Assembly: GCF_907177275.1 (NCBI RefSeq)
Contig: NZ_CAJSLV010000035.1
Coordinates: 1-64,000, forward strand
Length of the DNA stretch: 64,000 bases
Direction: 5' to 3'
Source of the DNA: Actinacidiphila cocklensis
GTDB taxonomy: Bacteria > Actinomycetota > Actinomycetes > Streptomycetales > Streptomycetaceae
A program made the translations under genes and the position numbers. Positions 18,227-27,237 of the stretch are shown here, in pieces. The notes beneath the pieces are model-generated. The model ran no database searches. It saw nothing but the letters and a program-made list of their open reading frames with translations, and was not told the DNA's origin. Numbering within the stretch: the first letter of the stretch is position 1; every line of letters begins with the position of its first letter.

Positions 18227-19558
18227 ATGAGCGAATTGCCGCAGGAGCGCAGGCTGGTCACCGCCGTGCCGGGGCCGAAGTCGCAGGAGTTGTCGGCCAG
18301 GAAGTCCGCGGCGGTCGCGGACGGAGTGGGCGTCACCCTGCCGGTGTACGTGCGGCGGGCCGGCGGCGGGATCGTCGAGGACGTCGACGGGAACCGGCTG
18401 ATCGACTTCGGCTCGGGCATCGCGGTCACCTCGGTGGGCAACAGCGCGCCCGCGGTGGTGCGCAAGGCCACCGAGCAGCTGGCCGACTTCACCCACACCT
18501 GCTTCATGATCACCCCCTACGAGGGCTACGTGGAGGTCGCCGAGCAGCTCAACGCGCTGACCCCCGGCGACCACGCCAAGAAGACCGCGCTGTTCAACTC
18601 CGGCGCCGAGGCGGTGGAGAACGCGGTGAAGATCGCCCGCTCCTACACCAAGCGCCCCGCGGTGGTGGTCTTCGACCACGGCTACCACGGCAGGACCAAC
18701 CTGACGATGGCGCTGACGGCGAAGAACATGCCGTACAAGGAGGGCTTCGGCCCCTTCGCGCCCGAGGTCTACCGGGTGCCGCTGGCGTACGGGTACCGGT
18801 GGCTGACCGGTCCCGAGCACGCGGCGGAGGAGGCCGCGGCGCAGGCGATCGACATGATCACCAAGCAGATCGGCGCGCAGCACGTCGCCGCGATCGTGAT
18901 CGAGCCGATCGCGGGCGAGGGCGGCTTCATCGAGCCGGCCAAGGGCTTCCTGCCGCGCATGGCGCAGTTCGCCAGGGACAACGGGATCGTCTTCGTCGCC
19001 GACGAGATCCAGACCGGGTTCTGCAGGACCGGGCAGTGGTTCGCGTGCGAGGACGAGGGCGTGGTGCCCGACCTGATCACCACCGCCAAGGGCATCGCGG
19101 GCGGGCTGCCGCTGGCCGCGGTCACCGGACGGGCCGAGATCATGGACGCGGCCCACGCGGGCGGCCTGGGCGGCACCTACGGCGGCAACCCGGTGGCGTG
19201 CGCGGCGGCACTGGGCGCGATCGAGACGATGAAGGCGCTGAACCTGCCCGCGCGGGCGCGGCGGATCGACGAGGTCATGACGCCCAGGCTGCGCGCGCTG
19301 CAGGAGAAGTACCCGGTGATCGGCGAGGTCCGCGGTCGCGGCGCGATGATCGCGGTGGAACTGGTGCGGCCGGGCACCAAGGAGCCGGACGCGGCCCTGA
19401 CGGCCGCGGTGGCCAAGGCGTGTCATGCAAACGGCCTTGTGGTGCTCACCTGTGGGACGTATGGCAACGTGCTTCGCTTTCTGCCGCCGCTCGTCATCGG
19501 GGAGGATCTGCTCAACGAGGGTCTCGACATCATCGAGGAGGCCTTCGCCGGGGTGTGA
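18227..19558 (+). CDS. gabT: 4-aminobutyrate aminotransferase
   Basis: GabT transfers the amino group of GABA to 2-oxoglutarate, giving succinate semialdehyde. The 443-aa class III PLP enzyme has SGAEAVENAVKIAR (about 125-138), FDHGYHGRTNLTMALT (about 149-164) and the PLP-ring contact D259 in FVADEIQTGF. The Schiff-base lysine is K288 in ITTAKGIAGG. I start at ATG 18227, which has AGGAG 10 nt upstream; the in-frame ATG at 18218 is only 1 nt from that site. It would finish putrescine-to-succinate conversion fed by the polyamine genes to its right. It is divergent from the ATPase gene, with about 245 nt between starts. Confidence 0.94.
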   Translation: MSELPQERRLVTAVPGPKSQELSARKSAAVADGVGVTLPVYVRRAGGGIVEDVDGNRLIDFGSGIAVTSVGNSAPAVVRKATEQLADFTHTCFMITPYEGYVEVAEQLNALTPGDHAKKTALFNSGAEAVENAVKIARSYTKRPAVVVFDHGYHGRTNLTMALTAKNMPYKEGFGPFAPEVYRVPLAYGYRWLTGPEHAAEEAAAQAIDMITKQIGAQHVAAIVIEPIAGEGGFIEPAKGFLPRMAQFARDNGIVFVADEIQTGFCRTGQWFACEDEGVVPDLITTAKGIAGGLPLAAVTGRAEIMDAAHAGGLGGTYGGNPVACAAALGAIETMKALNLPARARRIDEVMTPRLRALQEKYPVIGEVRGRGAMIAVELVRPGTKEPDAALTAAVAKACHANGLVVLTCGTYGNVLRFLPPLVIGEDLLNEGLDIIEEAFAGV

Positions 19559-19715
19559 GCGGCGACAGGAGGCGGGGGTCGTGAAGAACGTGTGGGGGCC
19601 TGATGGCGGACGGGTGATCGGGCGCCTGCCGGCGGGCGCGGTGACGTACGGTTTCACCGGAACACCCCGCTCGCGGTCGACTCCTCAGGGGCCGGCGACG
19701 AGTGACAACGTGCCG

Positions 19716-20630
19716 ATGATTCCCCATCACCGGCACGGCAGTGCCCTCGCGCACGAAACCGCCGGGTCCGATGGTGGCCCCGGTACACCTCGCCGATCGG
19801 TCCGCCGTTCGTCCCACACCCCCCGGGACGGGCGGTACGGCGATCGTCATGGCCGCCCCGGAACTATCCCCCCTGTTCCGGGGCGGCGTTCTGCTGCCTG
19901 GGCGCTGGGCGCCCTCACCGCGGTCTTCTTCGCCGGCGTCGCCCTCTTCGTGCTGCTCACCTGGCAGGTCTCGGCCGGCGGGCCGCTGGTGGACCGGGAC
20001 TGGTCGGTGCTGGGCTGGTTCCAGCGCGCCTCGGCGGCGCATCCGGCGCTGAACGGCCCGGCGCAGACGCTGTCCGACGTCGGCAATGTGCAGGTGGCGG
20101 TGCCGCTGCTGCTGGCCGCGGTGGTGTACGCCGCTCTCCGTGGCAGGGCAGCAAGGCGTCCGCTGTGGTGGCTGCCGCCGCTGGCGGCCGCCGCGGCCAT
20201 GGCGGCGGTGCCGCTGGTGGTGGGCGGGGTGAAGTCGGCGGTGGGCAGGCCCGCGCCCGGCAAGGTGCATCTGGGGCCGAACGGCTACGCGGGGTTCTTC
20301 CCCTCGGGGCACACGGCGACCTCGGCGGTCGCGATCGGCGCGGCGGCCCTCCTGGTGCTGCCCCTCGTGCCGGGTCCCGCGGTACGCAGGTCGCTGGCCG
20401 CGATGGCCGTGCTGCTGGCCGCCGCGGTGGGGGCGGCCCTGGTCTGGCACGGCTACCACTGGCCGCTGGACGTGCTGGCCAGCTGGTGCCTTGCCGCGGC
20501 GCTGCTGGCCGCGGTGGCGGCGGCGGGGGTGGCGGCCGCTGCGGCAGGGCCGCGTCACCCCGCCGCCGGCGGGTCAGCTGTGGGTGGGGAAGCCGAGGTT
20601 GATACCGCCGCTGGGGGTCTCCCCACGTGA
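19716..20630 (+). CDS. PAP2 family phosphatase, membrane protein; N-terminus uncertain
   Basis: This integral membrane phosphatase of the PAP2 type probably acts on lipid phosphates. Motifs are VKSAVGRPAP, FPSGHTATSA and WHGYHWPLDVLAS, among about five or six hydrophobic segments. The body from about 19910 to 20570 is clearly coding. The start is not clear. ATG 19716 gives a basic, Pro/Arg-rich N-terminus; GTG 19581 has AGGAGG upstream. A different frame (ATG 19849, MAAPELSPLF) has better codon bias up to about 19905 and would join the body after a one-base shift. Its tail overlaps the convergent mmsA by 57 nt. Confidence 0.78.
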   Translation: MIPHHRHGSALAHETAGSDGGPGTPRRSVRRSSHTPRDGRYGDRHGRPGTIPPVPGRRSAAWALGALTAVFFAGVALFVLLTWQVSAGGPLVDRDWSVLGWFQRASAAHPALNGPAQTLSDVGNVQVAVPLLLAAVVYAALRGRAARRPLWWLPPLAAAAAMAAVPLVVGGVKSAVGRPAPGKVHLGPNGYAGFFPSGHTATSAVAIGAAALLVLPLVPGPAVRRSLAAMAVLLAAAVGAALVWHGYHWPLDVLASWCLAAALLAAVAAAGVAAAAAGPRHPAAGGSAVGGEAEVDTAAGGLPT

Positions 20631-22106
20631 CGCAGGGGAAGGATCCAGCCAGCGCTGGGTGACGGCCTTGCCGCGGGTGAAGAACCGGACGCCGTCCTCG
20701 CCGTAGGCGTGCGTGTCGCCGAAGAGCGAGGACTTCCAGCCGCCGAAGGAGTAGTAGGCGACGGGCACCGGGATGGGCACGTTGATGCCGACCATGCCGA
20801 CCTCGACCTCGTGCTGGAAGCGGCGGGCTGCGCCGCCGTCGTTGGTGAACAGCGCGGTGCCGTTGCCGTAGGGGTTGGCGTTGATCAGGGCCAGCCCGTC
20901 GTCGTAGGACGGCACGCGCACCACGGAGAGCACCGGGCCGAAGATCTCGTCGTCGTAGACGGACATGCCGGGCCGCACCTGGTCGAAGAGCGTCGGGCCG
21001 AGCCAGAAGCCGCTGTCGGCGGCGCCGGCGGACAGCGGGTGCTTGCGGCCGTCGACGGCCAGTTCCGCGCCGTCGGCGACGCCCGCGTCCAGGTAGGAGC
21101 TGACCTTGTCGCGGTGCACGCCGGTGACCAGCGGACCCATCTGGGAATCGGGGGCGCTGCCGGGACCCACCGTGAGGCCGGCGATGCGCTGCTTGATCCG
21201 CTCGACCAGGTCGTCGCCGATCGGGTCCACGGCGACCAGGACGGAGACCGCCATGCAGCGCTCCCCCGCGGCGCCGAATCCGGCGTTCACGGCGGCGTCC
21301 GCGGCCAGGTCGAGGTCGGCGTCGGGCAGGACCAGCATGTGGTTCTTGGCGCCGCCGAGCGCCTGGACGCGCTTGCCGTGGCGGGTGGCCGTCTCGTAGA
21401 CGTAGCGGGCGATCGGGGTGGAGCCGACGAAGGAGACCGCCTTGATGTCGGGGTGTTCGAGCAGCCGGTCGACAGCGGGCTTGTCGCCGTGGACGACGTT
21501 GAAGACGCCGTCGGGCAGCCCGGCCTCATGCCACAGCGCGGCCAGGAAGTTGGCAGCGGAGGGGTCCTTCTCGGACGGTTTGACGACCACGGTGTTGCCC
21601 GCGGCGATGGCGAGCGGGAAGAACCACATCGGGACCATCGCCGGGAAGTTGAACGGTGAGATCACCGCGACGGGACCGAGCGGCTGGCGGAGGGTGTAGA
21701 CGTCGATGCCGCTCGACGCCTGCTCGGTGAAGCCGCCCTTGAGCAGCTGCGGGATGCCGCAGGCGTACTCCACGACCTCGATGCCGCGGGCGATCTCGCC
21801 GAGGGCGTCGGAGTGCACCTTGCCGTGCTCGGAGACGATGATCGCGGCCAGGTCCTCGCGGCGGGCGTTGAGCAGTTCACGGAAGGCGAAGAGCACCGAG
21901 GTGCGCTTGGCGACCGACGCGTGCCGCCACTGGCCGAAGGCGTCGAGTGCGGCGCCGACCGCCTGGTCGACGACGTCGGCCGCGGCGAGGTCGACCTGTC
22001 CGCTCACCTGACCGGTGGCGGGGTCGTAGACGTCGCCGCGGCGCTCCGCGGTACCGGTCCAGGGGCGGCCGGCGATCCAGTGGGTGATGTGTTGGGGACT
22101 CGTCAC
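20574..22106 (-). CDS. mmsA: CoA-acylating methylmalonate-semialdehyde dehydrogenase
   Basis: This enzyme oxidises methylmalonate semialdehyde to propionyl-CoA (valine degradation) or malonate semialdehyde to acetyl-CoA. The 510-aa ALDH-fold protein has SPFNFPAMVPMWFFPLAIA, QALGGAKNHMLVLPD (the family's replacement for the usual Glu-containing ELGGK) and the catalytic Cys in AAGERCMAVSVLV, followed by PVAYYSFGGWKSSLFGD. The GTG at 22104-22106 has GGAAGG 7 nt upstream. The C-terminus holds an unusual short insert (SPASRGETPSG) before the normal GGINLGFP ending. That insert lies in the region overlapped by the PAP2 gene. Confidence 0.93.
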   Translation of the reverse strand: MTSPQHITHWIAGRPWTGTAERRGDVYDPATGQVSGQVDLAAADVVDQAVGAALDAFGQWRHASVAKRTSVLFAFRELLNARREDLAAIIVSEHGKVHSDALGEIARGIEVVEYACGIPQLLKGGFTEQASSGIDVYTLRQPLGPVAVISPFNFPAMVPMWFFPLAIAAGNTVVVKPSEKDPSAANFLAALWHEAGLPDGVFNVVHGDKPAVDRLLEHPDIKAVSFVGSTPIARYVYETATRHGKRVQALGGAKNHMLVLPDADLDLAADAAVNAGFGAAGERCMAVSVLVAVDPIGDDLVERIKQRIAGLTVGPGSAPDSQMGPLVTGVHRDKVSSYLDAGVADGAELAVDGRKHPLSAGAADSGFWLGPTLFDQVRPGMSVYDDEIFGPVLSVVRVPSYDDGLALINANPYGNGTALFTNDGGAARRFQHEVEVGMVGINVPIPVPVAYYSFGGWKSSLFGDTHAYGEDGVRFFTRGKAVTQRWLDPSPASRGETPSGGINLGFPTHS

Positions 22107-22180
22107 GGGTTGACCTTCCGTTGTCGTACTCGTCAGTTTCACCACGCCGGGCGCCCGGCGACAAGCACCACGCTGCCGGT

Positions 22181-22211
22181 GGCCGGTGGCCGGAGGCGCT
22201 AGCCACCGGCC
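22181..22211 (-). terminator. Hairpin at the end of the 22199-22648 gene
   Basis: A 10-bp inverted repeat, GGCCGGTGGC (22181-22190) with GCCACCGGCC (22202-22211), spans the stop codon of the hypothetical gene. It lies upstream of mmsA on the same strand and could stop transcripts before mmsA. Confidence 0.5.
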
Positions 22212-22648
22212 AGTTGCGCCGCCGCCTCGTGCATCGCCAGTTCCAGCACCGCCGGGTCGGTGAGGTGCCCTGTGCCGTCCGGCGGGACGAGCCAGCGCAC
22301 CCCGCCGGTGGGGCGGCCGGGGTAGGGCACCACGATCCAGGTGCCGCGGCCCACGGCCCGTACGCCGGTGCCCAGCCAGCGGGCCGCGGTGCCGGGCGGC
22401 ACGAAGAAGCCGATCCGCGCGTCGCCGAAGTCGGCGAGCACCGGACCGGGCAGGTCCACCAGCCGGGTGAGGACGTCGAGGGTCGGATAGCCGAGCGCGC
22501 TGCCGAGGATCAGGACGTCCCACTTCCGGCCGGCGGGCAGCAGCGCCACCCCGAGCGGGTTGCCCTCCCACTCCCGGGCGACGGCGTCCGGGTCGTGCGC
22601 CACCGATGCCAGCCATTCGACCGCGCTCTTCCCTCCGGCACCGCCCAT
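22199..22648 (-). CDS. Conserved actinobacterial protein of unknown function
   Basis: This 149-aa protein has no signal peptide or membrane segment. Features are GVALLPAGRKWDVLILGSALGY, then DFGDARIGFFVPPGTAARWLG and GGVRWLVPPDGTG. This alternating pattern recalls the short DNA primase/polymerase-like (Prim-Pol) relatives common in Streptomyces, but I see no Asp-x-Asp catalytic motif, so I do not assign that activity. The ATG at 22646-22648 has AGGAGG 6 nt upstream, a very good site. It is on the same strand as mmsA and may be expressed on its own. Confidence 0.75.
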   Translation of the reverse strand: MGGAGGKSAVEWLASVAHDPDAVAREWEGNPLGVALLPAGRKWDVLILGSALGYPTLDVLTRLVDLPGPVLADFGDARIGFFVPPGTAARWLGTGVRAVGRGTWIVVPYPGRPTGGVRWLVPPDGTGHLTDPAVLELAMHEAAAQLAGG

Positions 22649-22786
22649 GCCGGGCCTCCTTCTGCTCAGTGACCACTACCGCCACGGGAGAGAGGGGCCA
22701 GGGGGGACGCTATTACGCGGGTTTCACTACCCGTTTGCAGTGAGACGGCTCACACGGCCGGGGCTCGCACGCGCTCCGGCGGCGCA

Positions 22787-24184
22787 TCAGCTGTCGAAGC
22801 CGAGCCCGGCCCGGTCCATGGTGCGCAGCCACAGATTGCGCCGCCCCTGCGAGCGGTCGGCGCGGGCGAGCGACCACTTGGTCAGGCCGATCCCGGCGGA
22901 GGCCAGGGGCTCGGGCGGGAAGGGCAGCGGCTTCCTGCTCACCATCTCCAGCCGGGTGCGCTCGGTGGCGGCGCCGTCCAGCAGGTCGAGCACCACCTCG
23001 GCGCCGAAGCGGCTGGCGCCCACCCCGAGCCCGGTGTAGCCGGCCGCGTAGCCGACCCGGCCGGAGAAGGCGGTGCCGAAGAAGGCGGAGAAGCGGGTGC
23101 AGGTGTCGATGGCGCCGCCCCAGGCGTGGCTGAAGGCCAGGCCTTCGAGCTGCGGGAAGCAGGTGAAGAAGTGCTGGGCCAGGGTGCGGTACGTCTGCGG
23201 GCGGTGGTCGTATTCGGCGCTCATTCTGCCGCCGCGGGGATATACCGCGTCGTAGCCGCCCCACAGGATGCGCTGGTCGGCGGTGAGCCGGAAGTAGTGG
23301 AAGCGGTTGGCGCTGTCGCCGAGGCCCTGTCGCCCGCGCCAGCCGATCGCCCGGCGCTGGTCGGCGGTGAGCGGCCGGGTGACCAGGGCGTAGTCGTAGA
23401 CCGGGACGGTGTAGGGGCGGACCCTGCGGATGAGCGAGGGGAAGGCGTTGGTGCCGAGTGCGACCCGGTGGGCCAGCACGCGGCCGTAGGGGGTACGTAC
23501 GGCCATGCCGGCGCGGTGCCGGACGACGGCGGTGGCGGGGGTGCGTTCGTAGATCCGTACGCCGGCCTCCTCGGCGGCCCGCTGGAGGCCCCAGACCAGG
23601 CGTGCGGGGTTGACCATCGCGACCCCGCGCCGGTCGTACAGGCCGCCGTGGAAGGTGGGCGAGTCGACCTCGGCGCGGACCTGGTCGCGGTCGAGCAGTT
23701 CGACGTCGACACCGTTTTCCACGGCAATTGCCGCGGCTTCGCGAAGCTCGGCATATTGGTACGGCTCGGTGGCCACGTCGATCTCACCGGTGCGCTCGAA
23801 GTCGCAGTCGATGCCGTAACGGGCGACCGCTTCCTCGATGGCGTCGAGGTTGCGCTCGCCGAGCGACTGGAGCGTGGGGAATTCCCCCGGCCAGCGGGCC
23901 AGGCCGTTCATGGCGCCGTGGGTGAGGCTGGCGGCGCAGAAGCCGCCGTTGCGCCCCGAGGCGGCCCAGCCGACCCTGGCCCCCTCGACGAGCACCACGT
24001 CGCGGTCCGGGTCGCGCTCCTTGGCCAGCAGCGCCGTCCACAGCCCCGTGTAGCCGCCGCCGACCACCAGCAGGTCGCAGTCCTCCTCGCCGGTCAGCGC
24101 GGCCCGCGCGGCCGGCCTGGCGGGGTCCTCCAGCCAGTACGGCGTCTGCTCGGCGTCGGCGAGCGAGCGGGCGGCCGGGTCCAT
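22787..24184 (-). CDS. puuB: FAD-dependent amine oxidoreductase, PuuB-like
   Basis: This DAO-fold flavoprotein of 465 aa has a dinucleotide-binding motif DLLVVGGGYTGLWTALLAK at about residues 37-55. The conserved GWAASGRNGGFC and the C-terminal AGYTGLGVGASRFGAEV are typical of gamma-glutamylputrescine oxidoreductases. In the Puu pathway this enzyme oxidises gamma-glutamylputrescine to the aldehyde. It lies directly downstream of potC on the same strand (39-nt gap), so it is probably co-transcribed with the transporter. A glycine/sarcosine oxidase-like role is the alternative. No PuuA or PuuD homologue is in the window. Confidence 0.85.
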   Translation of the reverse strand: MDPAARSLADAEQTPYWLEDPARPAARAALTGEEDCDLLVVGGGYTGLWTALLAKERDPDRDVVLVEGARVGWAASGRNGGFCAASLTHGAMNGLARWPGEFPTLQSLGERNLDAIEEAVARYGIDCDFERTGEIDVATEPYQYAELREAAAIAVENGVDVELLDRDQVRAEVDSPTFHGGLYDRRGVAMVNPARLVWGLQRAAEEAGVRIYERTPATAVVRHRAGMAVRTPYGRVLAHRVALGTNAFPSLIRRVRPYTVPVYDYALVTRPLTADQRRAIGWRGRQGLGDSANRFHYFRLTADQRILWGGYDAVYPRGGRMSAEYDHRPQTYRTLAQHFFTCFPQLEGLAFSHAWGGAIDTCTRFSAFFGTAFSGRVGYAAGYTGLGVGASRFGAEVVLDLLDGAATERTRLEMVSRKPLPFPPEPLASAGIGLTKWSLARADRSQGRRNLWLRTMDRAGLGFDS

Positions 24185-24223
24185 GCGTCCTCCGAGGGAA
24201 TGTACGGGCGATGCGGCGGACGG

Positions 24224-25030
24224 TCAGCTGCGCGCCCCCCTGCGGCGGCCGCCGACCAGTTGCCCGGCCACCACAAGCAGCACCGCGACCACGAACATCG
24301 CCGTGCCGATCACGTTGACCTGCACCGGTGTGCCCCGCTGCGCGGATCCCCAGACGAACATCGGGAAGGTCACGGTGCTGCCGGCGTTGAAGCTGGTGAT
24401 GATGTAGTCGTCGAAGGACAGCGCGAAGGACAGCAGCGCGCCCGCCGCGATACCGGGCGCCGCCAGTGGCAGGGTGATCCGCAGGAACGTCTGCGCGGGG
24501 GTGGCGTAGAGGTCCTGGGCGGCCTGTTCCAGCCGCGGGTCCATGCTCATGATGCGGGCCTTGACGGCGACGACCACGAAGCTCAGGCAGAACATGATGT
24601 GCGCGATCAGGATCGTCCAGAAGCCGAAGCGGATGCGCATGTTGAGGAAGAGGGTGCCGAGCGAGGCGCCCATCACCACCTCGGGCATCGCCATCGGCAG
24701 GAAGATCAGCATGTTGGTGGCCGCCCTGCCGCGGAAGCGGTAGCGGGCCAGCGCGAAGGCGGTCATGGTGCCGAGCACGGTCGCGCCGATGGTGGCGTAG
24801 ACCGCGAGCCGCAGGCTCAGGGTGAGCGAACCGCACATGTCGGCGACGCCGCAGGGGTGCTGCCACGCGTCGGTGGAGAAGTGGTTCCAGGTGTAGTTGT
24901 AGCGGCCCTTGGGCTTGTTGAAGGAGAAGGCCAGCACCACCAGGTTGGGCAGGATGAGGTAACCGAGCGCGAGGACTCCCGCGATCACCACCACGTTCCT
25001 GCGCAGCCAGCGCATCGGACGCGTCTGCAT
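24224..25030 (-). CDS. potC: Spermidine/putrescine ABC transporter permease PotC
   Basis: This is the second permease subunit of a polyamine importer, 268 aa with about six membrane helices. The EAA loop that docks on the ATPase is EQAAQDLYATPAQTFLRITL (about 165-184). The N-terminal region has FSFNKPKGRYNYTWNHFS, resembling other PotC proteins. Its ATG shares one base with the potB stop, so it is translationally coupled. The order potD-potA-potB-potC on the minus strand is the usual transporter operon, followed by the PuuB-like gene. Confidence 0.92.
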   Translation of the reverse strand: MQTRPMRWLRRNVVVIAGVLALGYLILPNLVVLAFSFNKPKGRYNYTWNHFSTDAWQHPCGVADMCGSLTLSLRLAVYATIGATVLGTMTAFALARYRFRGRAATNMLIFLPMAMPEVVMGASLGTLFLNMRIRFGFWTILIAHIMFCLSFVVVAVKARIMSMDPRLEQAAQDLYATPAQTFLRITLPLAAPGIAAGALLSFALSFDDYIITSFNAGSTVTFPMFVWGSAQRGTPVQVNVIGTAMFVVAVLLVVAGQLVGGRRRGARS

Positions 25031-25980
25031 CAGACCAGCTCCTCCGTCCCGGCCCTGCGGATGTAGACGGTGACGATCGCCAGGATGGCCGCCATCAGGA
25101 TGAAGGACAGCGCGGCGGCCGTCGGGTAGTCCAGTACCCGCAGGAACTGGGACTGGATGACGTTGCCGATCATCTTCTGGTTGGTCGAGCCCAGCAACTC
25201 GGCGTTGATGTAGTCGCCGGAGGCCGGGATGAAGGTCAGCAGGGTGCCGGCGACCACCCCGGGCAGGGACAGCGGGAAGGTCACCTTGCGGAAGGTGGTG
25301 AAGGGCGTGGCGTACAGGTCGCCGGACGCCTCGTGCAGCCGCCCGTCGATCCGCTCCAGCGAGGTGTAGAGCGGCAGGATCATGAACGGCAGGAAGTTGT
25401 ACGTGAGCCCGCAGACGACGGCCAGCGGGGTGGCGAGCACCCGGTCGCCCTGGGTGATGTGCAGCCAGGAGGTGGCGTCCAGGATGTGCACGCGGTTCAG
25501 GAACGACACCACGGGTCCCTGGTCGGCCAGGATCGTCTCCCAGGCCAGGGTGCGGATCAGGAAGCTGGTGAAGAAGGGCGCGATCACCAGCACCAGCACG
25601 ACGTTGCGCCAGCGCCCGGCCCTGAAAGCGATCATGTACGCCAGCGGGTAGCCGATCGCCAGGCAGGCAGCGGTGGCGATGCCGGAGTAGAGCAGCGACC
25701 GCAGGAAGTGCGGCCAGTACTCGCGCAGCGCGTCCCAGTAGGTCGCGACGTGCCAGGTGACCCGGAAGCCCTTGTCGAGCGAGCCGGTCTGCACGGACGT
25801 CGAGGCCTGGTAGACCATCGGGGCGACGAAGAAGACCAGCAGCCAGGCGGCGCCCGCGAGCAGCAGCAGATACGGCGTCAGCCGGCGCCGTCCGGCAGCC
25901 CGGCGCAGTGCGGCGGGTACGGTCCCGGGTGCCTGCCGGGCGGGCGGCGGCCCGGCGGCCTGGGCGGTGGCGGCGCTCAT
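25030..25980 (-). CDS. potB: Spermidine/putrescine ABC transporter permease PotB
   Basis: This first permease subunit of the polyamine importer has 316 aa and about six membrane helices after a Pro/Ala-rich N-terminus of about 30 residues. The EAA loop EASGDLYATPFTTFRKVTF lies at about residues 218-236. PSGDYINAELLG is typical of PotB/PotH proteins. The start overlaps the potA stop (ATGA), and its own stop overlaps potC, so the three transporter genes are tightly coupled. Confidence 0.92.
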   Translation of the reverse strand: MSAATAQAAGPPPARQAPGTVPAALRRAAGRRRLTPYLLLLAGAAWLLVFFVAPMVYQASTSVQTGSLDKGFRVTWHVATYWDALREYWPHFLRSLLYSGIATAACLAIGYPLAYMIAFRAGRWRNVVLVLVIAPFFTSFLIRTLAWETILADQGPVVSFLNRVHILDATSWLHITQGDRVLATPLAVVCGLTYNFLPFMILPLYTSLERIDGRLHEASGDLYATPFTTFRKVTFPLSLPGVVAGTLLTFIPASGDYINAELLGSTNQKMIGNVIQSQFLRVLDYPTAAALSFILMAAILAIVTVYIRRAGTEELV

Positions 25981-27221
25981 ACGGCGGCCTCCGCGGCGGT
26001 GCCGTCCTTGGCCGCGGAGTCCTTCCCGGCCCCTCCCCTGCCGGGTGCGGCCGGGAGGTGCGCGGCCTCCTCCGCGTCGGCGTCGAGCCCGGCGTCGATG
26101 TCCTGGGCGGCGTCGAGGCCGAAGGTGTGCGCGGGGTTCCAGTGCAGCACGACGGGGGCGCCGGGGACGAGCCGGCCGTCGCGTTCGACGTTCGGCACGA
26201 AGACCTCCAGCTCCGGGCAGACCGGGCTGTCGATCACGTACTGGGTGGACACCCCGATGAAGCTGGAGTCGACGATCCTTCCCGGCACCCGGTTGCGCCC
26301 CTCGGGTATCGCGTCCTCGTCGTCCCGGTGGGCCAGCGCGATCTTCTCCGGGCGGACCCCGGCGAGCACGGTGCCGCCCGCGGTGGCCTCGGCGGCGCAG
26401 CGGGCGGCGGGCAGGGTGAGGCGCTGCCCCGCCGCGACCAGGTGGACGTCGCCGCCCGAGGTGCCGGTGACCTCCGCCTCGATGAGGTTGGAGGTGCCGA
26501 GGAAGTTCGCCACGAAGGTCGAGCCGGGGTTCTCGTAGAGGTCGGCGGGGGCGCCCAGCTGCTCGACCCGGCCGGCGTTCATCACCGCGACGGTGTCGGC
26601 CATCGTCATGGCCTCCTCCTGGTCGTGGGTGACGTGGATGAAGGTGATGCCGACCTCGGTCTGAATGCGCTTCAGCTCCAGCTGCATCTGGCGGCGCAGC
26701 TTGAGGTCGAGGGCGCCGAGCGGCTCGTCGAGCAGCAGCACCTCGGGCTTGTTGATCAGCGCCCTGGCCACCGCGACCCGCTGCTGCTGGCCGCCGGAGA
26801 GCTGGTGCGGCTTGCGGCGGGCCAGGCCGCCGAGCTGCACCAGGTCGAGCATGTCGCCGACCTGCTGCTTGACCGACTTGATCCCGCGCCGGCGCAGCCC
26901 GAAGGCGACGTTCTCGTAGATGTCGAGGTGCGGGAAGAGCGCGTAGTTCTGGAAGACCGTGTTGACCGGGCGCTTGTACGGCGGCAGGGCGGTGACGTCC
27001 TGGCCGCCGAGGGCGACGGAGCCCGCGGTGGGGTCCTCCAGTCCCGCGATCATCCGCAGGGTGGTGGTCTTGCCGCAGCCGGACGCGCCGAGCAGCGCGA
27101 AGAAGGACCCCGCGGGGACGGCGAGGTCCAGCGGGTGGACGGCGGTGAAGGACCCGTAGGTCTTGCTGAGCCCGGAGAGGCGGACGGCGTCGCCGGGTGC
27201 TGCGGTGCGTGCGGTCGTCAT
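25977..27221 (-). CDS. potA: Spermidine/putrescine ABC transporter ATP-binding protein PotA
   Basis: This is the ATPase of the polyamine importer. The 414-aa protein has Walker [11 protein letters not shown] (about 45-54), Q-loop FQNYALFPH, signature [15 protein letters not shown] (about 141-155), Walker [13 protein letters not shown] and H-loop [14 protein letters not shown] regulatory domain follows (about 290-370). The C-terminus has an extra acidic and Ala-rich tail of about 40 residues, which is longer than usual. It lies 16 nt downstream of potD. Confidence 0.94.
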   Translation of the reverse strand: MTTARTAAPGDAVRLSGLSKTYGSFTAVHPLDLAVPAGSFFALLGASGCGKTTTLRMIAGLEDPTAGSVALGGQDVTALPPYKRPVNTVFQNYALFPHLDIYENVAFGLRRRGIKSVKQQVGDMLDLVQLGGLARRKPHQLSGGQQQRVAVARALINKPEVLLLDEPLGALDLKLRRQMQLELKRIQTEVGITFIHVTHDQEEAMTMADTVAVMNAGRVEQLGAPADLYENPGSTFVANFLGTSNLIEAEVTGTSGGDVHLVAAGQRLTLPAARCAAEATAGGTVLAGVRPEKIALAHRDDEDAIPEGRNRVPGRIVDSSFIGVSTQYVIDSPVCPELEVFVPNVERDGRLVPGAPVVLHWNPAHTFGLDAAQDIDAGLDADAEEAAHLPAAPGRGGAGKDSAAKDGTAAEAAV

Positions 27222-27237
27222 GGCAGGTGTCCTCGGG

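Noticed and set aside
15582..18230. An 882-codon plus-strand open frame opposite the PucR and ATPase genes
   Set aside because: It spans two clear minus-strand genes with strong domains. The predicted protein is low complexity and full of Gln/Arg/Gly, as expected for a reverse-frame shadow.
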